This document shows positions 8,403 through 16,168 of a stretch of 64,000 bases of DNA, piece by piece (within the stretch, counting starts at the first letter, position 1; each line of letters opens with the position of its first letter). The DNA is from Phycisphaerales bacterium (GTDB lineage Bacteria > Planctomycetota > Phycisphaerae > Phycisphaerales > UBA1924). A model generated the notes under the pieces. That model was not told where the DNA came from and did no database searches. It saw only the letters and a list, made by a program, of their open reading frames with translations. A program made the position numbers and the translations under genes. The stretch spans positions 1 through 64,000 of the forward strand of contig JAJDDM010000096.1 of NCBI GenBank assembly GCA_029260315.1, in the 5' to 3' direction.

Positions 8403-8528
8403 GGTCAAAGATTCTCCGCTTGTGCGCCCGTTGGCGAGCCGCCGCCCCTGGCGGTATACCCGCTCCCGGCGGGGCGGTTAGCGTATCGCAAAGCCGCTGC
8501 TTGTGCCACGCGAGAGGGTGCCGCTGTC

Positions 8529-9242
8529 GTGTTCGGGGTTTGGTCCATCCCGGAGATCACCCAAGCGATCGCCCGATCGCTCGAGGCCCACGCCCTCGCA
8601 CTCGATGCCGAGCGTGCCGTGCGAGGGCTTGATGCGCTCAGCGAGGTCGAGTTCCACCCCATCATCGCACGCGGTCTTGAATCCCTGGATCTATCCGTCT
8701 GGCGGGAGTGGCCCTACCCGAGCTTCGTCGGGACCGCCCGTCAGCCACTGCCGCGCGACCGCGAGCGGTGCGATCTGGTGCTCGCTCCTGCGGGGATCGA
8801 GCCGCCCGCCGACCCGATCGCCCAAGCGGCCTCGCGCCGAGCCGCGGCGGGCTCGCTCTTCGAGGGCCAGCTCCTCGCGGATCTCCACGCAAGCGACGCC
8901 CCCGAGCCCGAGGACCTCTTTTGGCTCGAGATCAAGATCGTCGGCCAGCACGTCGTCGTTGACGGCGCGGAACGCGCCAACGCCCAGTACTCCTCCGAAC
9001 TCGTCCAGGCCGGGCGCGATCTTGAGAAGCTCGCAAGCGACCCGCGCATCGCGCTCGGCGGGCTCGCCCTCATCCATTTCACCGCCGACAAGCGGACCGC
9101 CGAGCACGATCAGGGCGAGGTCCTGAACCGCTGGCTCGATCGCGGCTGGCCCGTGCGAAACCCCGAATCCGCCGGCTTTGCCCTCACCGATCGCATTGCC
9201 AATCAATGGTGCAGCGTCATGCTCACGCCGGTGCGGCCCTGA
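8529..9242 (+). CDS. Hypothetical protein, possibly nuclease-like fold
   Basis: A 237-residue protein beginning at the GTG at 8529 (VFGVWSIPEITQAIARSL), with a purine-rich GAGAGG about 12 nt upstream; no ATG fits. It is fully soluble. Residues about 135-150 read DLFWLEIKIVGQHV, whose acidic-x-Lys strand (E-I-K), together with a preceding Asp and a following Gln, is reminiscent of PD-(D/E)XK nuclease cores. The C-terminal third is GGLALIHFTADKRTAEHD. This is a weak fold guess, not an assignment. The stop is followed after 2 bp by a dispersed repeat. The neighbouring transporter is divergent. Confidence 0.6.
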   Translation: MFGVWSIPEITQAIARSLEAHALALDAERAVRGLDALSEVEFHPIIARGLESLDLSVWREWPYPSFVGTARQPLPRDRERCDLVLAPAGIEPPADPIAQAASRRAAAGSLFEGQLLADLHASDAPEPEDLFWLEIKIVGQHVVVDGAERANAQYSSELVQAGRDLEKLASDPRIALGGLALIHFTADKRTAEHDQGEVLNRWLDRGWPVRNPESAGFALTDRIANQWCSVMLTPVRP

Positions 9243-9244
9243 CC

Positions 9245-9284
9245 GGTGCCGTGGTCTAAGCGAGTCTTCGAGCGCAGGCCACGC
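9245..9284 (+). repeat. Dispersed repeat form A (forward)
   Basis: Same unit as at 3208, with three changes (TAAG for TGAG, CGCAGG for CGAAGG). It starts 2 bp after the stop of the gene ending at 9242. Its partner form B lies inverted at 9671-9710, so the pair flanks 386 bp that contain a different palindrome pair. Confidence 0.85.
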
Positions 9285-9358
9285 AATCGGAGGCCCTGGC
9301 GCGAGCGGGCTTTGCGTCAACTGGCGGAGAACTCGAACAGATGCGGATGACCGAGCGA

Positions 9359-9446
9359 CGTGCCACCAGCCGTGGCTTTGCACGGCTGGTGCTTCTGGGA
9401 AAGCGCCATAAAACACCAACCGCTCAAAGCAGCGGTTGGTGGCACG
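9359..9446. repeat. REP-like pair of perfect hairpins (BIME-like)
   Basis: Two perfect 11-bp hairpins stand side by side. CACCAGCCGTG (9364-9374) pairs with 9381-9391 around a GCTTTG loop, and CACCAACCGCT (9414-9424) pairs with 9431-9441 around CAAAGC. The outer ends CGTGCCACCA and TGGTGGCACG are themselves complementary, so the whole block can fold as one cruciform. The design (two inverted REP units with related stems) is that of bacterial interspersed mosaic elements. Confidence 0.8.
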
Positions 9447-9670
9447 ACGCGAGACACGCGCACAAGCATCCCGCCGCAATGCACTTGTGACAAACGACGC
9501 GAATGGCTCGCGAGCCTGGGCTCGTTGGATGTATATTCCTCGCGCTCCGTCAGAATCGCGATCCCCCTCCCTACGCGAGCAGAAGCCCTCGCACTCGTTG
9601 AGTTCGACGCCGAACAAGCCCAGGCTCGCGCCATGGCCTCTTATAGAAACATCGCGCACTTGCACGTCCG

Positions 9671-9710
9671 ACGTGGCGTTCGTCGCAGAGCCTCCTCACA
9701 CCACGGCACC
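9671..9710 (-). repeat. Dispersed repeat form B (reverse)
   Basis: The reverse complement matches form B, with CTCACACC for CTCAGACC and a one-base loss in the CGAAGGCC arm. It lies 45 bp before the lpxB stop and pairs with the form A copy at 9245. Confidence 0.8.
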
Positions 9711-9755
9711 AATCTCATCCAATGCCTGAGACAACCCTAATTATCGCCGACGCGA

Positions 9756-10937
9756 TCATCTATTCCCAAGCATCCGCTCGATCGCGTCCGCCGCGGCCCG
9801 CCCGGCGCTCAGCCCCTCGAACGGCTCGCACACCGCCGCCAACGCACGCTGCTGCCTCACATACAGAGCCTCATCGAGGAGCAACGCCTCCCCGGCATCG
9901 ACGATCGCCGTCGAGTCGCCGAAGTGCGGCACGAACTCCGGCACGATCTCGCGCCCCGCGATCAGATTCGGCAACGTCAGGAACTCGGCCTCGATCAGCC
10001 ATCGCCCAAGCAGCGAGTACATGATCGGATTGGCGCGATAGAAGATGACCATCGGTCGCTGGAGTCGCGCCACCTGAAGCGTCACCGTGCCGCTGGCGAC
10101 CAGGCAGACCTGGCTCCAGTGGATCGCGGCGTCGGTCTTGTCGGCGACAACTTCGAGCCCCGCGGGCCAGCCCGCGCCGCTGGAAGCGTGATCGCGCAGC
10201 CACGCCGCGGCCCGCTCATCCGCCGCCGCCATCAATCCCACAAGCCCCTCGTGCTGCTCGCGCAACCGCTCGAAGGCCTCGATCAGCAGCGGCGCGTTCT
10301 GGCTCAGCTCCCCCGGCCTCGACCCCGGCAGCAGGCACACCCGCGGCTCGCCCTGCGCGAACTCCGACGCCGTCGCCGCCAGCGCGTCCAGATCCCGCGG
10401 CGTATCAAACAGCGGATGCCCGATAAACTCCGCGGCCACATCGCGCTTCTTGAACCACTCTTCCTCAAAGGGCAACAAGCAGAGCACCAGGCTCGTATCG
10501 CGGCGGAGCTTGCGGATCCGCCAGCTCCCCCACGCCCAGAGCTGCGGCGCGACCAGATGCACGACGGTCGTCCCCTGGGCCTTGAGCGCCTTGCAGATCG
10601 GGAAGTTTGCCGCGGGCGAATCCACCGGGACATGCAGGGCCGGACGATGCTCGCGGGCCCAGGCCTCGATCCGCTTATTCATCTTCTTGTGCTCGCGGAT
10701 CTTCTTGAGCCCGGGCATGCCGATGAGCGCATCGTCGCCGGTCGATTCGACGATGGTTGCTCCCGCGTCGCGCATCCGCGGACCGCCCCAGGCGTGGATG
10801 GCCATCTCCGGGTGGCGTCGGCGGAGTTCGCGGATGACCACGCTGGCGTGCAGATCGCCGCTGGGCTCGAACGCCGTGAACAACACCCCCCGCCGATCTT
10901 CCGCGTCGCGTCCCTGCACGGGCGAGTCAAGCCGCAC
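9756..10937 (-). CDS. lpxB: Lipid-A-disaccharide synthase
   Basis: A GT19 glycosyltransferase that joins UDP-2,3-diacylglucosamine and lipid X to form the lipid A disaccharide at the inner face of the cytoplasmic membrane. The 393-residue length is normal. The N-terminal motif FTAFEPSGDLHASVV (about 20-34) is the family's A-G/A-E-x-SGD-x-H signature. VHLVAPQLWAWGSWRIRKLRR (about 126-146) and FIGHPLFDTP follow. The C-terminal domain has LLPGSRPGELSQN and GTVTLQVARLQRPMVIFYRANP (the usual SGTATLE segment reads SGTVTLQ). The start is a GTG with no clear ribosome binding site, so a nearby downstream start is possible. Together with the PagL-like gene it shows that the organism makes lipid A. Confidence 0.94.
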   Translation of the reverse strand: MRLDSPVQGRDAEDRRGVLFTAFEPSGDLHASVVIRELRRRHPEMAIHAWGGPRMRDAGATIVESTGDDALIGMPGLKKIREHKKMNKRIEAWAREHRPALHVPVDSPAANFPICKALKAQGTTVVHLVAPQLWAWGSWRIRKLRRDTSLVLCLLPFEEEWFKKRDVAAEFIGHPLFDTPRDLDALAATASEFAQGEPRVCLLPGSRPGELSQNAPLLIEAFERLREQHEGLVGLMAAADERAAAWLRDHASSGAGWPAGLEVVADKTDAAIHWSQVCLVASGTVTLQVARLQRPMVIFYRANPIMYSLLGRWLIEAEFLTLPNLIAGREIVPEFVPHFGDSTAIVDAGEALLLDEALYVRQQRALAAVCEPFEGLSAGRAAADAIERMLGNR

Positions 10938-10975
10938 GCCGGGGCGATGTCAACGCGACCGGCGACCAGCGAGGG

Positions 10976-11623
10976 CTAAAACCCCGCCGACCCGATCCAC
11001 GCCGAGGCCTTCTGATCCAGCGCCGACGCGATCGCCAGCATGGACTCCAGGCTGGGCAGGTGGGCGGCCCGCTCGATCGAGCTGAGCTGGCTCACGCTCA
11101 CGCCCGAGGCTTCCGAGAGTTCTTTGAGCGTCCAGCCGCGCTCGGTCCGCGCCAGCCGGATCAGCCGACCCAGCTCCATCCGCAGGCGATCCTGCGGGCG
11201 GGCCCCGAGGCCGAAGCGCTCCGCCGCCTGTCGCAGCGTCGCCCGCAGTTCCTCCAGCGAAAACGGCTTGGCAAGGTAATCGAATGTGTCCTGCTTGAAG
11301 GTCTGGCGCATCGAGTCCAGCGAGGGGTAGCCGGTGATCACCACGACGACGAGCTTCTCCCAGCGCTCGCGGACGGCCGCCAGCACGTCCTCCCCGCCGA
11401 CTCGCCCCATCTTCATGTCCAGCAGCAGGATGTCGGGGAGCTGCTCCTCGAACCGCTTGTAGACGCGCTCGGGCTTGGCGAACACCTCGACCTCGTGCCC
11501 GTCCGCCGCCAGCGTCGTCTCGATGAACTCCAGGAAGTCCGCGTCGTCGTCGAGCACCGCGATCCGCATCGGCGGCACGGTCCCAGGGTCGACGCTCGGT
11601 GTATCGCCATCGGGAGTGCTCAA
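10976..11623 (-). CDS. Response regulator with C-terminal XRE-type helix-turn-helix
   Basis: A 215-residue protein. Residues about 19-135 are a receiver domain with the acidic pair DDD (25-27), the phospho-acceptor Asp in ILLLDMKMGR (about 70-79), Thr in VVITGYPS and Lys in YLAKPFS. Residues about 150-210 are a Cro/C1-type helix-turn-helix (LGRLIRLARTERGWTLKELSEASGVSVSQLSSIERAAHLPSLESMLAIASALD). The receiver/XRE order is uncommon because most regulators end in winged-helix or LuxR domains. The start used is TTG at 11623, behind AAGGAAGGG; ATG at 11569 is the alternative and would keep the receiver intact. It follows the kinase gene by 2 bp, so the two form one operon and presumably one signalling pair. 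Confidence 0.88.
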   Translation of the reverse strand: MSTPDGDTPSVDPGTVPPMRIAVLDDDADFLEFIETTLAADGHEVEVFAKPERVYKRFEEQLPDILLLDMKMGRVGGEDVLAAVRERWEKLVVVVITGYPSLDSMRQTFKQDTFDYLAKPFSLEELRATLRQAAERFGLGARPQDRLRMELGRLIRLARTERGWTLKELSEASGVSVSQLSSIERAAHLPSLESMLAIASALDQKASAWIGSAGF

Positions 11624-11625
11624 GG

Positions 11626-13218
11626 CTACCCTTCCTTGGTCTCGTGGAGCCCCTGGCCGGCGAGACCGTGCTCGCCCGAGGCCTCGCCATTGGTCGGCTC
11701 GGCGACCCGCGGCATCAGCACCTCGAAGATAGCCCCAACTCCCTCCGGACGGTTGCGGGCCAGCAAAACCCCTCCATGCTCTCTCACAATCCCCTCGGCG
11801 ACCGCCAGCCCCAGGCCGGTCCCCCGCGCGTCCAGGCGCGTACTCACAAACGGGTCGAATAGTGTCGGCAGCACTTCGGGGTCGATCCCGGGCCCGTTGT
11901 CGAAGATCCCGATCGAGACCCAGGTCTCCTCCTCGCGGACCTGCTCCTCGCCGCGGATGACGATCTCGCCGGCTCGCTCGGGATCGCCCCGCTCGCTGAT
12001 GGCGTCTACCGCGTTGCGGACGAGATTGACCAGCACCTGGACCATCCGGTCGGCGTCACATTCCAGCGTGAGCTCCTCGGAAACCTCGTGCACGATCCGG
12101 ATATTGCGGGCGTCGCGATCTAGCCGGACCAGCGTGATCGCCTCCTGGGCGATCTCTAGCACGCGGGTGGCGCGGGTCGAGGGCGGGCGGACGCGCGCGA
12201 AATCCAGCAGCCCCTCGCTGAGTCCTTCCAGCCGCAGCACGACCCGCCGCAGCAGCGCCGCCTGGTCCTCGGGAAGGCCCTCGGCGGGGGCGCTCGCGAG
12301 CCTCTCGGCGAGCCCCTTGAGGACGGTCAGAGGCGTGTTCATTTCGTGGGCGAGGCCCGCGGACATGATCGCCAAGCTCCGCAAACGGTCGGTGTCCTGG
12401 AGGTTCTCTCGAGCCCGCTCAATGAGCTGGTTCTTGCGAGCAAGATCCGCGGCGACGAACTCCAAACGCTCAAGCGTCTGGGCCAGCTCGTGCTCATGGC
12501 GGCGCAGCTTGGCGATTGTCGCGTTGCGAGACCGCATGATCTCGCCCAGCTCGTCGGCGGGGATCGAGGACTCGGGGATCAACTCGCCCAGGGCGTCGCC
12601 CTCCTGGACCGCCGCGTCGGCTCTGAGAATCCGCCGGATAGGGGCGTAGACATGGCGTGGCAGGACCAGCACCTCCAGCGAGAGCGCGACCAGGCCGTAG
12701 ACGCCCAGCAGCGCCAGGACGAGCACCGCGTACAGCCGCCCCACCGCCTGGCGCGCATCGGCACTGCGCACCGTCGCCTGCACCAGTTGCCCATCCCGAA
12801 AGGCGGCGACCGCGGTGCCTTCGTCGTTGTGCGCCACGAGCGTGTCCTCCGGCGCGTTCGCGTAGATCTTCTCCAGCTGCGAGGCCGTCAACCCCAGGCT
12901 CTCGGCATCGCCCCGCTCGACACGCGTCTCGGGGCTCGACAGGCGGGGCGCATCGGCACCTGACGCCGTGTCGGAGAGCGCCTGGCGGGCAATATCCAAC
13001 TCGGCCCGCAGCACGATCTGGCGCACCATGGGGCGCAACCCGATCACCAGCACGACCGCGAGCGAGAGGCTGAAGATCGTGTGCAGGAAAATCAGCTTCT
13101 TGCGGACCCGCATCCCCGCCAGGAGCCCTCGGCTGCGATCGGCGGCTCGGGTCGTGCGGTCGGCGTCGCCGGGGGACGGCAGGGTCTGGCTTTGCGAGCT
13201 TTGGGAGGCGTCGAACAC
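11626..13218 (-). CDS. Membrane sensor histidine kinase
   Basis: A 530-residue kinase. Two membrane helices (about 43-62, IFLHTIFSLSLAVVLVIGL, and about 150-180, LYAVLVLALLGVYGLVALSL) enclose a periplasmic sensor of about 85 residues. A HAMP-like linker with a long coiled coil follows (about 185-285). The HisKA phospho-acceptor is in SAGLAHEMNTPLTVL (about 294-308). The ATPase domain shows an N box (VLVNLVRNAVDAI), a G1 box (IFDNGPGI) and a G2 box (GTGLGLAVAEGIVREHGG). The C-terminal tail EPTNGEASGEHG is unstructured. The start is a GTG. The partner regulator lies 2 bp downstream. The signal is unknown; the sensor has no recognised domain. Confidence 0.92.
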   Translation of the reverse strand: MFDASQSSQSQTLPSPGDADRTTRAADRSRGLLAGMRVRKKLIFLHTIFSLSLAVVLVIGLRPMVRQIVLRAELDIARQALSDTASGADAPRLSSPETRVERGDAESLGLTASQLEKIYANAPEDTLVAHNDEGTAVAAFRDGQLVQATVRSADARQAVGRLYAVLVLALLGVYGLVALSLEVLVLPRHVYAPIRRILRADAAVQEGDALGELIPESSIPADELGEIMRSRNATIAKLRRHEHELAQTLERLEFVAADLARKNQLIERARENLQDTDRLRSLAIMSAGLAHEMNTPLTVLKGLAERLASAPAEGLPEDQAALLRRVVLRLEGLSEGLLDFARVRPPSTRATRVLEIAQEAITLVRLDRDARNIRIVHEVSEELTLECDADRMVQVLVNLVRNAVDAISERGDPERAGEIVIRGEEQVREEETWVSIGIFDNGPGIDPEVLPTLFDPFVSTRLDARGTGLGLAVAEGIVREHGGVLLARNRPEGVGAIFEVLMPRVAEPTNGEASGEHGLAGQGLHETKEG

Positions 13219-13238
13219 GGGGACTCTAGACTCATCCG

Positions 13239-14591
13239 ATGAGCCCGAGCCCCACGCGACCGCCCGTCCGATCCGCCAGCGGGCGAGCCCGCGCGCTGGA
13301 GCGGCTCGCTCAGGTCTTCGAGCAGTTTCCCGCCTTGCACCCTTGCGAAGAAGACGAGGCGGGGTTGGACCATCGCGAGGCCGCGCTGGCCCACGCCATC
13401 GTGGACCACGCCATCAGACGATGGCTGACCCTGCGCCACCTGCTCCAGGGCTCGCTCCGCCAGCCGTTCGACGGGCTGGAGCCGATGGTTGGAGCTGCCT
13501 TGGTCGGCGGAGCGACCCAGATCTTCCTGCTCGATCGCGTGCCGGCGAGGGCCGCGATCAATGAGAGCGTTGGATGGGTCAAAGCGAGGCGGGGCAAGGG
13601 GGCCGGGGGGCTGGTCAACGCCGTGCTCCGCAGGATGAGCGAACTGGCGAGCGAGGAGTTTCTGGAGTCGGTCGATCCGCTGGACCCGCCGAGGGATGCC
13701 CTGTGTCTGAGCGACGGCAGGGCGCGAAAGTTGACCCGCGAGGCATTCGGTGCCAAGCCCTGGGCCCGCCTGTCGCAGCAGCACAGCGTGCCGATGGGCT
13801 TGATCGAGCGATGGCGGAAGTCGATGGGCGATGAACGGGCGCGCGAGCAGATCGCGCACGTCGCCAGCCGAGCCCCGATCGTGCTCAATCTGGAGCACGC
13901 CCGCGAGGGGTTCACCCACGAGGCGCTCGAGGAGCACGCCCACGAGCACCACGCCGTGTTCGCCGGCGGCGCGAACGCACTCCGCCAGGCCCTGGATGGA
14001 CGCAAGGACGTGTGGGCCCAGGACGCGGCGTCGGCAGAGCCCGTGCGCCTCGCGAACGATCTCCTTCCCTCGTGCGTGCTCGACCTCTGTGCCGGCAGGG
14101 GCACCAAGTCACGCCAGATGGCGCTGACCTGGCCCCAGGCACGCATCGTCGCGACGGACCGGAACGCCGCCCGCTTCGAGGAGCTTTCGCGCGTGGCCGG
14201 CGGCTATCCCAACATCAAGCCCGAGCCGTTCGAGAGCATCGGCGGGACGTTCGACGTGGTCCTGCTGGACGTGCCGTGCACGAATACCGGCGTGCTCGCC
14301 CGCCGACGCGAGGCCCGGTACCGGTTTTCCGACGAGGGCCTGGGCGAACTGGTCGCGATCCAGCGCCAGATCCTCCGCAGAGGGTGGGATCTCATCCCCC
14401 CCGGCGGGCACCTGCTGTATGCGACATGCAGCAACGAGCCCGAGGAGGGGGAGGAGCAGACAGCCTGGGCGGTCTCGGCACTCGGGGCGGTCCTAGTCCG
14501 CAAGCGGCGATGTTGGCCCAACGGGCTCGCCAATGACCCTGCGGGCGCCTATCGCGATGGCTCCTATGCGGCACTGCTCCAGCGGGCGTGA
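13239..14591 (+). CDS. rsmB: 16S rRNA m5C967 methyltransferase (RsmB/NOL1/NOP2 family)
   Basis: A 450-residue protein built like RsmB. An N-terminal NusB-type RNA-binding domain (about 15-150; MVGAALVGGATQIFLLDRVPARAAINESVGWVK) is fused to a Rossmann methyltransferase. The SAM motif is VLDLCAGRGTKSRQMA (about 279-294), and DVPCTNTGVLARR (about 341-353) holds the motif IV cysteine. YATCSNEPEEGEEQT (about 391-405) holds the catalytic motif VI cysteine of the two-cysteine m5C mechanism. It methylates C967 of 16S rRNA in relatives. It is divergent from the kinase operon and heads a plus-strand run (ptsN, ispA, dxs, nadK). Confidence 0.88.
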   Translation: MSPSPTRPPVRSASGRARALERLAQVFEQFPALHPCEEDEAGLDHREAALAHAIVDHAIRRWLTLRHLLQGSLRQPFDGLEPMVGAALVGGATQIFLLDRVPARAAINESVGWVKARRGKGAGGLVNAVLRRMSELASEEFLESVDPLDPPRDALCLSDGRARKLTREAFGAKPWARLSQQHSVPMGLIERWRKSMGDERAREQIAHVASRAPIVLNLEHAREGFTHEALEEHAHEHHAVFAGGANALRQALDGRKDVWAQDAASAEPVRLANDLLPSCVLDLCAGRGTKSRQMALTWPQARIVATDRNAARFEELSRVAGGYPNIKPEPFESIGGTFDVVLLDVPCTNTGVLARRREARYRFSDEGLGELVAIQRQILRRGWDLIPPGGHLLYATCSNEPEEGEEQTAWAVSALGAVLVRKRRCWPNGLANDPAGAYRDGSYAALLQRA

Positions 14592-14665
14592 AAGACCCAC
14601 CGAGGCTCGGTGCGGGGCTACACTCCCTGCCCATCCCGCCTTTGCGGGCAGCACGAGGGACTTGC

Positions 14666-15127
14666 ATGAATCTCCTGGACATTCTCACGCCCGAGTGCAT
14701 TCGCGCGCCGCTGCGCAGCGTGGACAAAAAGGGGGTCATCGACGAGCTGGTCGATCTGCTCAGCGAGCAGTCCCGGGTGCCCGATGCCGAGGTGCTCAAG
14801 GAGGCCGTCTGGGCCCGCGAGCAGACCCGCACGACGGGGATCGGGCAGGGGCTGGCGATCCCGCACGGCAAAGCGCCGGGGATGAAAGAGCTTGCGATGG
14901 CGATCGGCAAGCCCGCCGAGCCGCTGGACTTCGAGTCGATCGACGGCGAGCCGGTGAAGCTGGTGGTGCTGCTGGCGAGCCCGCCGGATCGGACCAGCGA
15001 CCACATCCACGCCCTGGCGCGTGTCAGCCGCCTGATCTCGATGGAGTCGTTCCGTAACAAGATCTACGAAGCGACGACCAGCGAGGAGATTTATGAGCTG
15101 CTGGCCGGCCAGGAAAAGGGCGGATGA
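14666..15127 (+). CDS. ptsN: PTS IIA-like nitrogen-regulatory protein (PtsN)
   Basis: A 153-residue EIIA(Ntr)/fructose-type IIA domain spanning the whole protein. The start at 14666 (MNLLDILTPECI) gives the standard N-terminus; the longer open frame from 14588 would overlap rsmB. The phosphorylated histidine is in GLAIPHGKAPG (about 66-76), and the C-terminal segment is FRNKIYEATTSEEIYELL. No transport (IIB/IIC) domains are present, so a regulatory role is more likely than sugar uptake. No EI or NPr gene is seen in the window. Its stop overlaps the ispA start by 4 bp (ATGA), pointing to translational coupling. Confidence 0.88.
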   Translation: MNLLDILTPECIRAPLRSVDKKGVIDELVDLLSEQSRVPDAEVLKEAVWAREQTRTTGIGQGLAIPHGKAPGMKELAMAIGKPAEPLDFESIDGEPVKLVVLLASPPDRTSDHIHALARVSRLISMESFRNKIYEATTSEEIYELLAGQEKGG

Positions 15128-16041
15128 GTTCGTTCCGGGCCGACGTGAGCGAAGACTCCACACATCCGGATGCCGGACTCTCGCCCGAGGCGATCGCGCC
15201 ATTGGCGTTGATAGAGTCGGCGCTCGCGGCGGTGCTCGATGAACGCACGTTCGAGGGCGATCTGGGCCATGCGATCCGGCACGCGCTGCTGGGCGGAGGC
15301 AAGCGAGTCCGACCGCTGTTGTGCTGGCACGCATGCGTCGCGGCGGGCGGGACCGGCGAAGAGTCGCTTCCGGCTTGCGTTGCGGTTGAGATGGTGCATG
15401 CGTTCAGTCTCGTCCACGATGATTTGCCGGCGTTGGATAACGACGATCTGCGGCGCGGCAAGCCCACTGTCCACGTCGCCTTCGGCGAGGCGAGCGCCAT
15501 TCTCGCCGGCGATGCGCTGCTCAGCCTCTCGCACGAGATCCTCAGCGAGAGCTCGCTGCCAAGCGAGCGCCGGGCGGCGTGCGCGGGCGTGCTCGCCCGC
15601 GCGACACGCGCGATGATCAACGGCCAGATGCTGGATATGCAGGGAGGCGACACTCCGCCGGCGATCGAGGACGTTCGGCGAGTGCATGAGGATAAAACCG
15701 GGGCGTTTATCAGTGCCGCGTGCGAGATGGGCGCCGTCTGCGCCGGAGCCTCGTCCGAGACGGTCGGAACCTTGCGCGCGTTCGGCCTGGTGCTGGGCCT
15801 GCTCTTTCAGGCGACCGATGATCTGATCGACGTCGAGCAGTCGAGCGAACACGCCGGCAAACGCACGGGTAAGGACCGCGGCGCGAGGAAGTGGACCCTG
15901 CCGAGGGTGCTGGGCGTCGATGGAGCGAGGGCCGAGGTGTGGCGTCTGGCGGGGGAGTGCTCGGCGGCGCTGGCGGTGATGGACGAGCGGGCGGAGGTGC
16001 TGCGAGAGTTTTCGGCGGTGATCGCCCGGCGGACCCGATAA
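15124..16041 (+). CDS. ispA: Polyprenyl (geranyl/farnesyl) diphosphate synthase
   Basis: A 305-residue trans-prenyltransferase that condenses isopentenyl diphosphate with allylic diphosphates. GGGKRVRPLLCWHA (about 58-71), the first Asp-rich motif DDLPALDNDD (about 99-108) and the second motif DDLID (about 237-241) with the preceding FQAT are all present. Having DDx4D as the first motif and a short chain fits the bacterial FPP/GGPP (IspA) group. The gene lies upstream of dxs, the first enzyme of the same MEP/isoprenoid route, as in many bacteria. Product chain length cannot be read from the sequence with certainty. Confidence 0.92.
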   Translation: MSSFRADVSEDSTHPDAGLSPEAIAPLALIESALAAVLDERTFEGDLGHAIRHALLGGGKRVRPLLCWHACVAAGGTGEESLPACVAVEMVHAFSLVHDDLPALDNDDLRRGKPTVHVAFGEASAILAGDALLSLSHEILSESSLPSERRAACAGVLARATRAMINGQMLDMQGGDTPPAIEDVRRVHEDKTGAFISAACEMGAVCAGASSETVGTLRAFGLVLGLLFQATDDLIDVEQSSEHAGKRTGKDRGARKWTLPRVLGVDGARAEVWRLAGECSAALAVMDERAEVLREFSAVIARRTR

Positions 16042-16168
16042 CGCCTCAGTCGCGCCGATGACACGCCGGAGGGGGTTCTCCCAAGAGGATCTCGATGACA
16101 AGCCGCGATCGCCCGCCCGGAGACTGGGCGATTGGGATTCGTTCGTTCTCTCTCATAGAGTTCCATGT

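Noticed and set aside
9285-9670. Short frames in the spacer between the A and B repeats
   Set aside because: They run through the cruciform element and have no conserved domain or start signal.
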